A stretch of 28,097 bases of DNA. Source: CAYTES01 sp964436935. GTDB taxonomy: Bacteria > Patescibacteriota > Gracilibacteria > UBA1369 > UBA12473. The position numbers and the translations under genes are program-made. This document shows positions 7,826 through 15,490 of this stretch, piece by piece. Numbering within the stretch: the stretch's first letter is position 1; each line of letters begins with the position of its first letter. The DNA lies in assembly GCA_964436935.1 (NCBI GenBank), contig CAYTES010000014.1, forward strand, positions 1-28,097. The letters are read 5' to 3'. The notes beneath the pieces were generated by a model, which did not search any database, was not told where the DNA came from, and was given only the letters and a program-made list of their open reading frames with translations.

Positions 7826-9691
7826 ATGTTTTCATTTTTAAAGCGACGGTGGGTCCTGGTTTTTATCTCAGTGGGTTTGCTTGTTTTTTCAGGATGTAGT
7901 CCCGTACCGTCCGATTCGACCGAATCCACAGAGCCAGGAAAAGGATCAGCAACTCAATCGGAATTAGTTTCTGCGGACACGGAAATGCTCAATCCCGATC
8001 TCGATTATTCAGTTGAAATCGCCAAATACTTCCAACAGGGGGACATTGCCTATACTGGAAAAATAGAGCCCATTAATGCCGAGGTGATCATGGCTCCCTA
8101 TAAAGAGGCCATCACCACGGCTTACAATGAAGTGTTTGGCTACTACATGACCGTGGATGAAAATGGTCAACCTGTCAAAGCCCCTACCGATTCACTTTCT
8201 TGGAATGAATTGAAAAATCAGTACCAATGGTTCGAGGTGGGAACCGTTGGTATGAAAGGAGATTACAGCGGGTACAAGTTGGTTCTTGTGGATATTGCGT
8301 GTGATGGCCCTTGTTTCAGCCCTAATTTGTACCGATTTTTGTGGAATGATTTGACAGACGAGTTGGTTTTCTTGCCTCAGTATTCCACAACCTTTATTCA
8401 AGAGTGGAATAAGCCTCTTTTTGAAAAAAGAGATACCACCGGTGTCGCTTTCAACAATGTAGAACTTCCGGATGAGCTTTCTCTTCCCCAAGGGAAGGAG
8501 GTGGTTCGAAAGGCGCTAGAGAATTCCAATTTTTTACGCAGTGATTCCTTTAAAGTGGCGTTCACCCATCCCGATGTGGGAGATGTCTATTTCGTCAGCG
8601 GTTCAGAAAACCCCTCCTTTGGATGTTTCTATGTTCAGGCTCCGGACGGATCTTTTGCTCGTTATGAATATGATCCCGGCTTTTTCGCGATTGATGGGGA
8701 TTCTATCGGAAGGTTCAATGATGGGCTGAATGGATTAGTGGATGGGACTTCCTTTAATCTGAACGCGGACTACACCTATACCGTGGGCGGCTGTGGCATT
8801 ACCGGGAACTGCTATACCATCGTCAAAGCCGATCCCAAGAACCTTACCTTGGCCGGAAAAACGGATGCCGGAGGGGTTGAATTTTATACGGTGAAAGACC
8901 CCATAGAAAATGCTTCGGCAGCAACAGGGGCCACCGCCGAACAGATCGCTTTTGCCGAAAGTTACAAAACCTACACCTCCATGTACCAATGGAAGGTGGA
9001 ACAGGAAGGGTATACATTGCTCACCTTTGACGAGTATGTAACGTTGAAGCCTATGTTGTACTGGCAAGACCCGCTCGGACGTTGGAGTACGCTTAGTCAT
9101 GTGGATGTCAAACCTTTGGCGGAATGTGGAAAGCCGGTCGTTTACCTTTATCCGGAAACGCCGATGGATGTGCAGGTGAAAGTGGAAGAAACAGTGTTCA
9201 CGAAAACCATTCCTGAGCATGGAACCGACGGATGGGCGGTACGAGCCTATCCCGGCGGGGCCGTTTACAATTATGGAGATGGAGCGACTTATCCTTATCT
9301 TTTCTGGGAAGGGGTAAGCAAACCTGCCGTTTCACTCGATCGGGGTTTCATGGTCGAGCGAGACGATTTGGAAGGGTTTTTGAATGACGCTTTGGATCAA
9401 ATGGGATTTTTAGCCCACGAAAAAACCGACTTCATGGAGTTCTGGTTGTCTCGCATGCTGGATAATACTCAACATTACTTCTTTGTGAGTTTTGTGGGAA
9501 CCGAAGACATGAACGCCATTGCGCCCTTATCGATCACGCCTCAGCCCGATACCTTGGCAAGAGTTTTCATGTTCTACCACCCCACGGATACCGCCTTTTA
9601 TGTGGAACCCCAAGTTTTGAATCCGGTTTCCCGCTACGGATTTAATGTCTTTGAATGGGGAGGAACTTCTTCGATTCCCTGGCACGAGTAG
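7826..9691 (+). CDS. Large surface lipoprotein of unknown function
   Basis: A 621-residue protein. The N-terminus is a lipoprotein signal: basic MFSFLKRRW, a hydrophobic core and the lipobox VFSGC with the lipid-accepting Cys near residue 24. A Ser/Thr/Glu-rich linker follows, so the mature protein should be anchored outside the cytoplasmic membrane. The middle (about 60-400) is an unrecognised domain, rich in aromatic residues, with scattered Cys (for example CDGPC near 155 and GCGITGNC near 323). The C-terminal region (about 430-621) begins KPVVYLYPE and has YPYLFWEG and FNVFEWGG. I recall this KPVxYLYPE-type module from many uncharacterised bacterial secreted proteins, but know no function. 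The start is ATG after a T-rich stretch, without Shine-Dalgarno. Confidence 0.85.
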   Translation: MFSFLKRRWVLVFISVGLLVFSGCSPVPSDSTESTEPGKGSATQSELVSADTEMLNPDLDYSVEIAKYFQQGDIAYTGKIEPINAEVIMAPYKEAITTAYNEVFGYYMTVDENGQPVKAPTDSLSWNELKNQYQWFEVGTVGMKGDYSGYKLVLVDIACDGPCFSPNLYRFLWNDLTDELVFLPQYSTTFIQEWNKPLFEKRDTTGVAFNNVELPDELSLPQGKEVVRKALENSNFLRSDSFKVAFTHPDVGDVYFVSGSENPSFGCFYVQAPDGSFARYEYDPGFFAIDGDSIGRFNDGLNGLVDGTSFNLNADYTYTVGGCGITGNCYTIVKADPKNLTLAGKTDAGGVEFYTVKDPIENASAATGATAEQIAFAESYKTYTSMYQWKVEQEGYTLLTFDEYVTLKPMLYWQDPLGRWSTLSHVDVKPLAECGKPVVYLYPETPMDVQVKVEETVFTKTIPEHGTDGWAVRAYPGGAVYNYGDGATYPYLFWEGVSKPAVSLDRGFMVERDDLEGFLNDALDQMGFLAHEKTDFMEFWLSRMLDNTQHYFFVSFVGTEDMNAIAPLSITPQPDTLARVFMFYHPTDTAFYVEPQVLNPVSRYGFNVFEWGGTSSIPWHE

Positions 9692-9709
9692 AGATTTATT
9701 CTAGCATTT

Positions 9710-9790
9710 AAGGTGGCTCGAACTTTCATGAGCATGGTTGGAGCCACCTTCGGACGCGTAAGCAAATAAATATCCCATCTCTTGCTTACG
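9710..9790. terminator. Two consecutive perfect hairpins between genes
   Basis: Hairpin 1 pairs AAGGTGGCTC (9710-9719) with GAGCCACCTT (9741-9750). Hairpin 2 pairs CGTAAGCAA (9757-9765) with TTGCTTACG (9782-9790). Neither is followed directly by a U tract on the plus strand, although a T-rich stretch comes about 10 bp later. They may end the lipoprotein transcript, or act in the leader of the next gene. Confidence 0.45.
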
Positions 9791-9818
9791 AGCCCTTACT
9801 TTATTTTTAACCCTATCT

Positions 9819-10679
9819 GTGGTGACTTCGCGACAACTCCTGAGTCTTTTTTCGGCCTTTCTGATTTTAGGACTCCTGGTTTCCGCCGGAAAACCACCCA
9901 CCATTTCTGAACGGGTGGCGGGAGCGATTTTGCCGCACCATCTCTTGGTCGAAGGATACTTGGAAGCGTTCTATCAACATCTGAGGGAACAGATTCCTGG
10001 CGTCACTCGGATCATCCTCATCAGCCCCAACCATTTCAACTATGGGTATTTTAAAATACGAACCACAGATGGCGTTTTTTTGAATTCTGAATTATTTCCC
10101 TCCACTCCCCCTCTCGATATGGCTGTGATTCGAGCGGTCACCGATTCCAGCCCCCTTAGCATCGAGAATACCGACTTCACAAAGGAACATGGGGTGATGG
10201 TTCATCTGCCCTTCATTGCGGAACATTTTCCGGAAGCCTCCGTGGTTCCGATTATCCTCAAAGAAGGTACTTCGGAAGCGCAGTTGGACATGTTGGCTTC
10301 GGCTTTGATCCCTTATAGGGATGACCACACCCTGGTCTTGGGCAGCATTGATTTCACCCATTATGAAGCGGAAGCCGTGGCGCTCACCAATGATGCCCGA
10401 ACGATTCAGTGGCTAGAGAGGCTTTCTTCATCATGGCCACTGAAAAGTGATGTTTCTCTGGAAACCTTACGAAGCCTCGCTCAAACCACCAACTCGAATC
10501 CCGCTTCGCTTGGAGTGGCCATGGATTCGTCCGAATCTCTGTATCTTGTGAGTAAAATTCTAGAGGGGCAAAACGCGCTCCATTTTAACCTCTGGAAAAG
10601 AACCTCCAGTGCTTCGTTTACCGGGGTGGATCGAGCCGAGCTCAATACGAGTCATCTGTTTGGGACGTTTTCTCAATAA
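9819..10679 (+). CDS. Secreted Memo-like protein (AmmeMemoRadiSam system protein B family)
   Basis: A 286-residue member of the Memo family (Pfam PF01875), whose better known members are a human copper-binding/redox protein and the bacterial and archaeal AmmeMemoRadiSam protein B. Visible family landmarks are LPHH (39-41), SPNHF with His 72, EHGVMVHLPFI (123-133) and SIDFTHY (176-182). Two features are odd. First, the N-terminus (residues 5-24) is a hydrophobic signal sequence, so the protein is probably exported or anchored. Second, there is no cysteine in the whole chain, although human MEMO1 uses a C-terminal Cys in its metal site. The start is GTG (9819 or the next GTG at 9822); no ATG fits. 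The downstream gene is convergent, with stops 5 bp apart. The family call is good; activity is unknown. Confidence 0.78.
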   Translation: MVTSRQLLSLFSAFLILGLLVSAGKPPTISERVAGAILPHHLLVEGYLEAFYQHLREQIPGVTRIILISPNHFNYGYFKIRTTDGVFLNSELFPSTPPLDMAVIRAVTDSSPLSIENTDFTKEHGVMVHLPFIAEHFPEASVVPIILKEGTSEAQLDMLASALIPYRDDHTLVLGSIDFTHYEAEAVALTNDARTIQWLERLSSSWPLKSDVSLETLRSLAQTTNSNPASLGVAMDSSESLYLVSKILEGQNALHFNLWKRTSSASFTGVDRAELNTSHLFGTFSQ

Positions 10680-10684
10680 AAACT

Positions 10685-12484
10685 TTACTGCGCTTTTTTG
10701 GGGAGTAAAAATTCACTCACATAGCTCGGCACCTTATCCAAACTCACATAATTGCTCGCCAGAACGCAGAGGGCGATTTCGCCCGAGGGTGTACCGAAGC
10801 TGATATCATCCTGTCCCATTTCCGGCCCTGGGATTCTATGCAATGAGTGAGTTGGTGAATTTAAAAAAGTTGCGCCTCTGAAAAAATCCGCATAGATTCC
10901 TGTGCGCAAATCGTCAATATACTTTTTTTCATTAAAGCTATTGATGGTGAGGGCTGAACTTGGGCCTTGAGGAAATTTAGGGCCCACATCCCGCTTATAG
11001 GCATGGGGATTTTGCCCCTGAGTGGCCCTTAAGCAAGCATCGTAAACGATTTTGGCATACTCCGGAACTGTAATTTCAGCTCCTTTTCTTCCTTCCAATA
11101 CTCGATGAATGGGATTTTTTGGCCGAGGAGGTGGTGTAAAGGTAATGGTTGCAATTTTTTCTTTAAATGAGTCGTTGGATTCTTTGGGATGAGCGGGTAA
11201 TTCGCCTGCACCTTCCGCCGGGATATTTGAAACATCTGTATTGCTTCCATTTTGAGTGGAGGGAGTGTATTCCGATCGTCCCGTGGCAAGTACGGCAATC
11301 GCAACTCCTGTTGTTAAAATCCCCAAGCCTGTTAACCCCAAGCGTTTTCGTGTCATCTGGCCAGAAAAATGGACGGGCGTTGATAAAGTTCCGACTTGCG
11401 AACCAAGCTTTGCGCTCACGGGGGTCGAGAGAGGTAAAGAGTCTATGCTTTGTGCGTTAGGATCCGTGGGGAGTGATGATTCTTCTTCTATTGAGTCGAT
11501 TTCTTGAGTGGGATTCAAATCGTCCAACTCATAATGCTTAACCCACCGTTGCCTGCCCTCTTGAAGAACAGACTCCTTCGTTTTTTTTGAAAGTAAAGCC
11601 ACGGTTTCTTTTAAATTTTTAATGAGATCTGCGAGTTCGGGGGTTGCTCGCGACTGTTCATACGAAAGTTCCAAAAACGTTTTGGCTCTTTCGACGCGGT
11701 CGTTAAATTTTTTCGATCGTACGGAAAGGATTGTCGTTACTTGGTCGATAAAAAATAATCCAATCATTCCCGTATATCGAAAATAATTTTCCTGAAGAAT
11801 ATCGGTCAAAAAATCATCATAAGGATTCAACTCCTCATCTTTTTGAATCTTTTCTTCCGCGGATTTAAAACTAGGGTTTTTGTTTAAAAAATCTCTAATC
11901 ACAGATCGGATTTCCTCATTTTGAAAACCAACCGAAGTTTGAAAGCTCTTACAAAGTGCTTTCAGTGGCTCCAATTGCAAGGAAAGAATAATTTGTCCGA
12001 GCAAGCTATGATTCTCGGAGGTTGCAATGGCGTACAGCATGAATCCCACTGAATCCGCCCCGCCCTCCATGGCTTGAGGACGCAAGCCCAAGACCATCGC
12101 ATCCTTGATTAGTATCAACGTGCCCATTCCTTCATCGGGAACCTCTCCCCGATGAGCATCCCATAGTTCTTTCAAAGAAAGCTGCTTTTCCCGAGATCGG
12201 TTCACCCATTCTGCCACTTGTGTCGACAATCCAGTAAACAGGGGAGAAAAAGATAGTCCCTCTTCAAGCTCCTCTTGGTCTAAATCTCCGGGGGCTTCCG
12301 GTTCAAGCTCCAATTGAATATCATCCCCCAATCCCCAAGAAGTGAGATCTCTTTCTTCCGCTTCCTCACTCCATTCGTCTTCAGCATCAGGTGACTCCAA
12401 TTTTTTGTCGGATGCCCCATCCCTGTTAACTCCCTTTTCACTTATCGCTTCGCGTTCTTCCCAAGGGTTAGATGTATCGACCAT
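10685..12484 (-). CDS. Unknown single-span membrane protein, 599 residues
   Basis: I do not recognise this family. The N-terminus (1-80) is strongly acidic and low in complexity. Residues about 80-320 are helical and cytoplasmic-looking. A Ser/Thr/Pro-rich linker leads to one membrane span at about 381-402 (preceded by RKR), and residues 403-599 would lie outside. The outer part starts with a Ser/Thr/Asn-rich stretch and ends in a compact region containing FGTPSGEIALCVLASNYVSL. The layout (long cytoplasmic N-half, one central span, extracytoplasmic C-half) is similar to that of the protein at 23447-25531, without obvious sequence similarity. A possible Shine-Dalgarno AAAGG lies about 10 nt before the ATG, one of the few in the window. 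Confidence 0.75.
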   Translation of the reverse strand: MVDTSNPWEEREAISEKGVNRDGASDKKLESPDAEDEWSEEAEERDLTSWGLGDDIQLELEPEAPGDLDQEELEEGLSFSPLFTGLSTQVAEWVNRSREKQLSLKELWDAHRGEVPDEGMGTLILIKDAMVLGLRPQAMEGGADSVGFMLYAIATSENHSLLGQIILSLQLEPLKALCKSFQTSVGFQNEEIRSVIRDFLNKNPSFKSAEEKIQKDEELNPYDDFLTDILQENYFRYTGMIGLFFIDQVTTILSVRSKKFNDRVERAKTFLELSYEQSRATPELADLIKNLKETVALLSKKTKESVLQEGRQRWVKHYELDDLNPTQEIDSIEEESSLPTDPNAQSIDSLPLSTPVSAKLGSQVGTLSTPVHFSGQMTRKRLGLTGLGILTTGVAIAVLATGRSEYTPSTQNGSNTDVSNIPAEGAGELPAHPKESNDSFKEKIATITFTPPPRPKNPIHRVLEGRKGAEITVPEYAKIVYDACLRATQGQNPHAYKRDVGPKFPQGPSSALTINSFNEKKYIDDLRTGIYADFFRGATFLNSPTHSLHRIPGPEMGQDDISFGTPSGEIALCVLASNYVSLDKVPSYVSEFLLPKKAQ

Positions 12485-12513
12485 AGTGATGTACCTTTAC
12501 AATAAAGAGGCTC

Positions 12514-12542
12514 TATTAAATACCTTTTTACTAAAAAGTCAA
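12514..12542 (-). promoter_or_regulatory. Promoter for the 599-residue protein gene
   Basis: On the minus strand a -35 TTGACT (12542-12537) and a -10 TTAATA (12519-12514) are separated by 17 bp. They lie about 30 bp before the ATG at 12484. Confidence 0.5.
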
Positions 12543-12571
12543 CACCCGATCCCTAATTTGGTGGATTTACC

Positions 12572-13099
12572 CTATAACTTTCCGGGCAACGTGACCCCCT
12601 TGTAGGTCCATCCGGCGTCAGTGATTGCCTCCTGGAGAGGCTTTTTAAGCTCCCCCGTGGCAAAACGGTAATTATAGACCTGACCTCCCGCAAGGGTTTC
12701 CGTGAACGCGTAGGCGGTGCCATACTCCACGGACTGCTGCTGTCCCACAAAGGCCGAAGCGGATAGCGCGAGGCGCGGAACTCCGGCTTCCCATTCCACG
12801 CTCCAGCGCTGATCGAGGGCATGGACGGTATTGGTTTCAGGATGAAGTTTTAGCAAAATCTTAAACGCATCCTTTTTACCGGCTTTGGCAAAGACTTCAT
12901 TTCACTGTGAGTCCACGATCTTCCATTCGGCGACAAAATCCGCCCCCTCATTTGTGCCGGGCTGAATCGTAAAAGGAGCTGTAGGACGATTGACCGTCAG
13001 AATGCGTTGTTTAAGCTCTTCAATCCCCAATACCGTTGTTCCGGGCTCCGGTCGAGCCGTGGAAGTGAGTTTGTCCATTAGTTTTCCAAAAAATCCCAT
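12572..13099 (-). pseudogene. Small conserved-looking protein interrupted by an in-frame TGA
   Basis: One reading frame runs from ATG 13099 to TAG 12572 and would encode about 175 residues, but codon 66 (12904-12902) is TGA. Upstream it reads MGFFGKLMDKL and then EWKIVDSQ before the stop. Downstream, in the same frame, it continues NEVFAKAGKKDAFKILLKL, and ends GWTYKGVTLPGKL. Both halves keep normal coding character, and the sense reading resumes immediately after the TGA. From memory of similar proteins I expect Trp (TGG) at this position, so a single G-to-A change would explain it. Other genes here use TGA as a real stop, so a general code change is unlikely. Possible explanations are a recent nonsense mutation, a sequencing error, or read-through. 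It lies 17 bp after the VanW-family gene and is probably cotranscribed. Function unknown. Confidence 0.75.
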
Positions 13100-13116
13100 A
13101 GTAGAAGGTGTGTTAA

Positions 13117-14664
13117 TTAGTACTGTTTTACTTTACTTTTATAAGAGGATTTAAGCCACTTTTCTTCGACCGTTCCATCGCCGTGTGTCAAAATGTATTT
13201 CCAAGCAATTTGATAGTACTTGATGGGTTCTCCCAGGGCGGCAATGACTTGGTCCGTTTGATTGCTCATGGTGTAGGGGCCTTCAAATTCCGTGGTCCTG
13301 CCATCATTTTCTCCATAAATCTTTACCCAGGCATCAAATCCATCGTCGTAGGCTTCGAGGAACAAATACCCCGGAGTGTTGTTCACAAACTTCAAATCCT
13401 GTTCGCCTGGAAATACTGTGGCATCCAATCCGTCGCCTCCTTCCTGATAGTAAAGAATGTAAAGACTGTGGGGCCGTTGCTCTGTGATTTCCAGGCCGGC
13501 ATCTAGGATGGCTCGATACAGTGTGGTGGAAACCTGGCAAATCCCTCCGCCCGGACGATACTCCAGTTGAGTGGTTTTAAAGATCGTGAGTGCTTGCTTC
13601 CAGCCGTTGGCGCCATCCACTTCTCCTAAGAAAGCGTTGTAGGAAAAAGTGGCTCCCGGAGGGACGACAATGCTGTTGAAATGTTCATTGAGGGCTTTGC
13701 GGATATTTTGATCGCGCCCCCAGGAGGACTGCTTGAAATACGAATAGCCGGTTCCGAGAAGCTCAAAGGTGCCCAAATCCTGACCGGTTTCGTTGAGGAT
13801 TTTTCCGGGAAGCACGATATAAGCTCCTTCCACAAAGGTTTGCCCTCCATCGACCGACTCCTGAATCTTGCGCTGCGTTTCCCCTGGCTCAATGGTAAGC
13901 CCATCTTTGACGTGTCCCTGACTCACGGCATGAGCCACCTCAGTGGTATTCACTTCCAATAAATGCATATCTTGAGGCTCACGATTGGCGGTTGATTCCA
14001 ATGTGTGGAGCACATAATCCAGGAAGGGCTTTTGAATGTGAGCATGCACCACCCCTGCTTCTTTTTTAAACTCAATATCCTTGAGCTGAGCCGGAAAGGC
14101 GTAAATCTCTTTTTCGAATTGAATCTGAAGTCCCTTGGCCAATAATAGTTCCATTTGGGCTTTACGCGCTTCCAAATCATTCATTGTTACTATCGTGGAG
14201 GAAACCGTTTTGAGGGTATAAAATTCACTAGGATTGGTTTCATCGTTCAGGGTCTTGAGCAACTCGTGCACATCAAACGTGTAACCCTTAATTTCAGGTT
14301 GAATCGACAATTGTTTTCCCTCCTTTACAAAAAACGCCGATTGAGGTTCCGGAAGCTTCCAGAGTTCACGAAGGGCTTGATTTATTTTTTCCGGATTCCC
14401 GGTGAATTCATATTGCTTATCCGTCAGCAACCAACGAAACAAATTAAAATGCGGAAACAAGCCACTCAATTCTTGATACGGTTGCTCCGTCAGGGAGAGT
14501 TGCAATTCTTCAGGAGTCAGGCTGTGGGTTTCTCCCAAAAAATTCAATGCAAAAGTGGGATTCTCATCCGTGTCTTTACTGGCAAAAGTGGCGTTGATGT
14601 TCAAAAATACGCTGAGCATCACGATCACAACCATACTATTTCTAAACGACTTCATACGCTGCAT
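13117..14664 (-). CDS. VanW-family cell-wall protein
   Basis: A protein of about 515 residues. The N-terminus (MQRMKSFRNS followed by a hydrophobic core ending near ATFASKD) is a signal peptide or anchor, so it acts outside the membrane. A middle region (about 40-300) resembles the peptidoglycan-binding domains (PF12229 type) that precede VanW domains. The VanW domain (PF04294) spans about 310-440, with PPGATFSYN, the signature GGGICQVSTTLY (about 372-383) and TVFPG. VanW was first noted in vancomycin-resistance clusters, but its biochemical role is not established, so this does not imply resistance. I chose ATG 14664; TTG 14691 and ATG 14655 are alternatives. The start is preceded by the pyrimidine tract CTCCTCCCTCCC rather than a Shine-Dalgarno. 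The interrupted small gene follows after 17 bp. Confidence 0.88.
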   Translation of the reverse strand: MQRMKSFRNSMVVIVMLSVFLNINATFASKDTDENPTFALNFLGETHSLTPEELQLSLTEQPYQELSGLFPHFNLFRWLLTDKQYEFTGNPEKINQALRELWKLPEPQSAFFVKEGKQLSIQPEIKGYTFDVHELLKTLNDETNPSEFYTLKTVSSTIVTMNDLEARKAQMELLLAKGLQIQFEKEIYAFPAQLKDIEFKKEAGVVHAHIQKPFLDYVLHTLESTANREPQDMHLLEVNTTEVAHAVSQGHVKDGLTIEPGETQRKIQESVDGGQTFVEGAYIVLPGKILNETGQDLGTFELLGTGYSYFKQSSWGRDQNIRKALNEHFNSIVVPPGATFSYNAFLGEVDGANGWKQALTIFKTTQLEYRPGGGICQVSTTLYRAILDAGLEITEQRPHSLYILYYQEGGDGLDATVFPGEQDLKFVNNTPGYLFLEAYDDGFDAWVKIYGENDGRTTEFEGPYTMSNQTDQVIAALGEPIKYYQIAWKYILTHGDGTVEEKWLKSSYKSKVKQY

Positions 14665-14712
14665 GGGAGGGAGGAGAAAAGGGAGAACCAAACCTGTTCA
14701 CCCTGGGCAATC

Positions 14713-14741
14713 ATTATAAAATATTACGTCGAGAATAGGAA
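14713..14741 (-). promoter_or_regulatory. Putative promoter of the VanW-family gene
   Basis: A consensus -10 TATAAT (14718-14713, minus strand) has a weak -35 TTCCTA at 17-bp spacing and lies about 49 bp before ATG 14664. The same AT-rich block also gives a plus-strand TATAAA, so it could be a bidirectional promoter. Confidence 0.5.
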
Positions 14742-14771
14742 GAGCTTTTGTACGTGATTTCAAAACCAAAC

Positions 14772-14875
14772 GTTCGATAACATTGTTGGAGCTCAGGAGG
14801 CTTAAGGCGTCTAAGGGTCTCGTGGGTCCCGAGACGGCATTCAAGCCGACTTAAGCGTAAACAATGTTATCGAAC
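14772..14875 (+). ncRNA. Structured intergenic element, possible small RNA
   Basis: A 104-bp segment is closed by a perfect 16-bp inverted repeat: GTTCGATAACATTGTT at 14772-14787 and its complement at 14860-14875. Inside, CTTAAG occurs on both arms, and a hairpin pairs GTCTCG (14817-14822) with CGAGAC (14830-14835). A strong plus-strand terminator follows 22 bp later, with no plus-strand gene upstream for it to serve. I therefore suggest a plus-strand RNA of about 165 nt. It does not match 4.5S RNA, tmRNA, tRNA or riboswitch motifs that I know. A palindromic repeat element is the alternative, but no target duplication is visible. Confidence 0.4.
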
Positions 14876-14896
14876 TTCATCTCAAGGAAGGGGTCC

Positions 14897-14937
14897 CGCA
14901 GGGGAAACCTGGGTTTACCCTGCGCTTTTTATCTCTT
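14897..14937 (+). terminator. Rho-independent terminator
   Basis: The stem CGCAGGG (14897-14903) pairs with CCCTGCG (14918-14924). It is extended by AAAC/GTTT after one mismatch, with a CTGG loop, and is followed by TTTTT and a further T-rich run. The T tract is on the plus strand. On the minus strand the same hairpin begins 4 bp after the stop of the gene at 14929 but has no T tract. Confidence 0.75.
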
Positions 14938-15330
14938 TTTTTCTTCGCGTCCATTGAGATACACTCTCATTTCAGGTTGGACCTGAACCCGAATCATTCC
15001 TTCTTCGGTTTCAAGCTTCATTTCAAAAGGCTTTGGGGGCAATTTGGCAATGTTTTCAAATAAAACCTCGTTCGCATCGGCCAACTCTTCCTCTTTCTTC
15101 ACCTTCAACTCGATCATGGACTGGTAATCATCATCGGACATGAGTTCCTTTTTCCATTCATCTTCAAAATCTTTCATCTGTTTTTTCAATTCCTTGTACG
15201 TTTTTTTCAAATCATCGTAGGTCTCGTTGTCTATTTTTTCCTGTTGTCGTAGCGTCTTTTTCACCGCCTTGAGTTCTTCTTTGATGCGGGAAATATCTTT
15301 GAGCACCAGGCTGATTTTGTCTTCGATCAT
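14929..15330 (-). CDS. Small coiled-coil protein, unknown function
   Basis: A 133-residue, highly charged protein. Residues about 1-95 are helical and heptad-like (Lys/Glu-rich, for example LKKTYKELKKQMKDFEDEW), a predicted coiled coil. The last third (MIRVQVQPEMRVYLNGREEK) looks like a short beta hairpin and tail. There is no signal peptide or membrane span. I do not recognise a family. The ATG at 15330 is preceded by AACTCCTTCCC, a pyrimidine tract and not a Shine-Dalgarno. It is divergent from the gene at 15491. Confidence 0.75.
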   Translation of the reverse strand: MIEDKISLVLKDISRIKEELKAVKKTLRQQEKIDNETYDDLKKTYKELKKQMKDFEDEWKKELMSDDDYQSMIELKVKKEEELADANEVLFENIAKLPPKPFEMKLETEEGMIRVQVQPEMRVYLNGREEKKR

Positions 15331-15455
15331 GGGAAGGAGTTAAGAGGAATTGAGCGAGCCGGATGATACCATAACAAATGCAAGGCATAAAAGCAGATTC
15401 TGAATGGGGTGAAACGTGAAATAGTCCAAGGTGGGGATAAAAGGGTAGCCCAAAT

Positions 15456-15484
15456 TTGGTGATTTTTCGCTGGGGCCCTACAAT
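15456..15484 (+). promoter_or_regulatory. Promoter giving a near-leaderless transcript
   Basis: A -35 TTGGTG (15456-15461) and a -10 TACAAT (15479-15484) have 17-bp spacing. The ATG of the next gene is at 15491, only 6 nt after the -10, so transcription should start at or within a base or two of the start codon. Confidence 0.6.
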
Positions 15485-15490
15485 GCAACC

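Noticed and set aside
12572..13099. UGA reassigned to Gly or Trp throughout the genome.
   Set aside because: TGA is the natural end of livG, livM, the dehydrogenase and the four-span protein, three of these in ATGA overlaps with the next start. One TGA in a small gene is better explained locally.
13117..14664. Vancomycin resistance gene.
   Set aside because: VanW-domain proteins are widespread in bacteria without glycopeptide resistance, and no vanH/A/X ligase or dipeptidase genes are nearby. The D-lactate dehydrogenase-like gene at 16880 is in a different operon with two membrane proteins.
14772..14875. A third copy of the TTA-flanked palindromic element family.
   Set aside because: The ends (GTTCG) differ, no TTA or other target duplication is seen, and a dedicated terminator follows. 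A structured RNA fits better.
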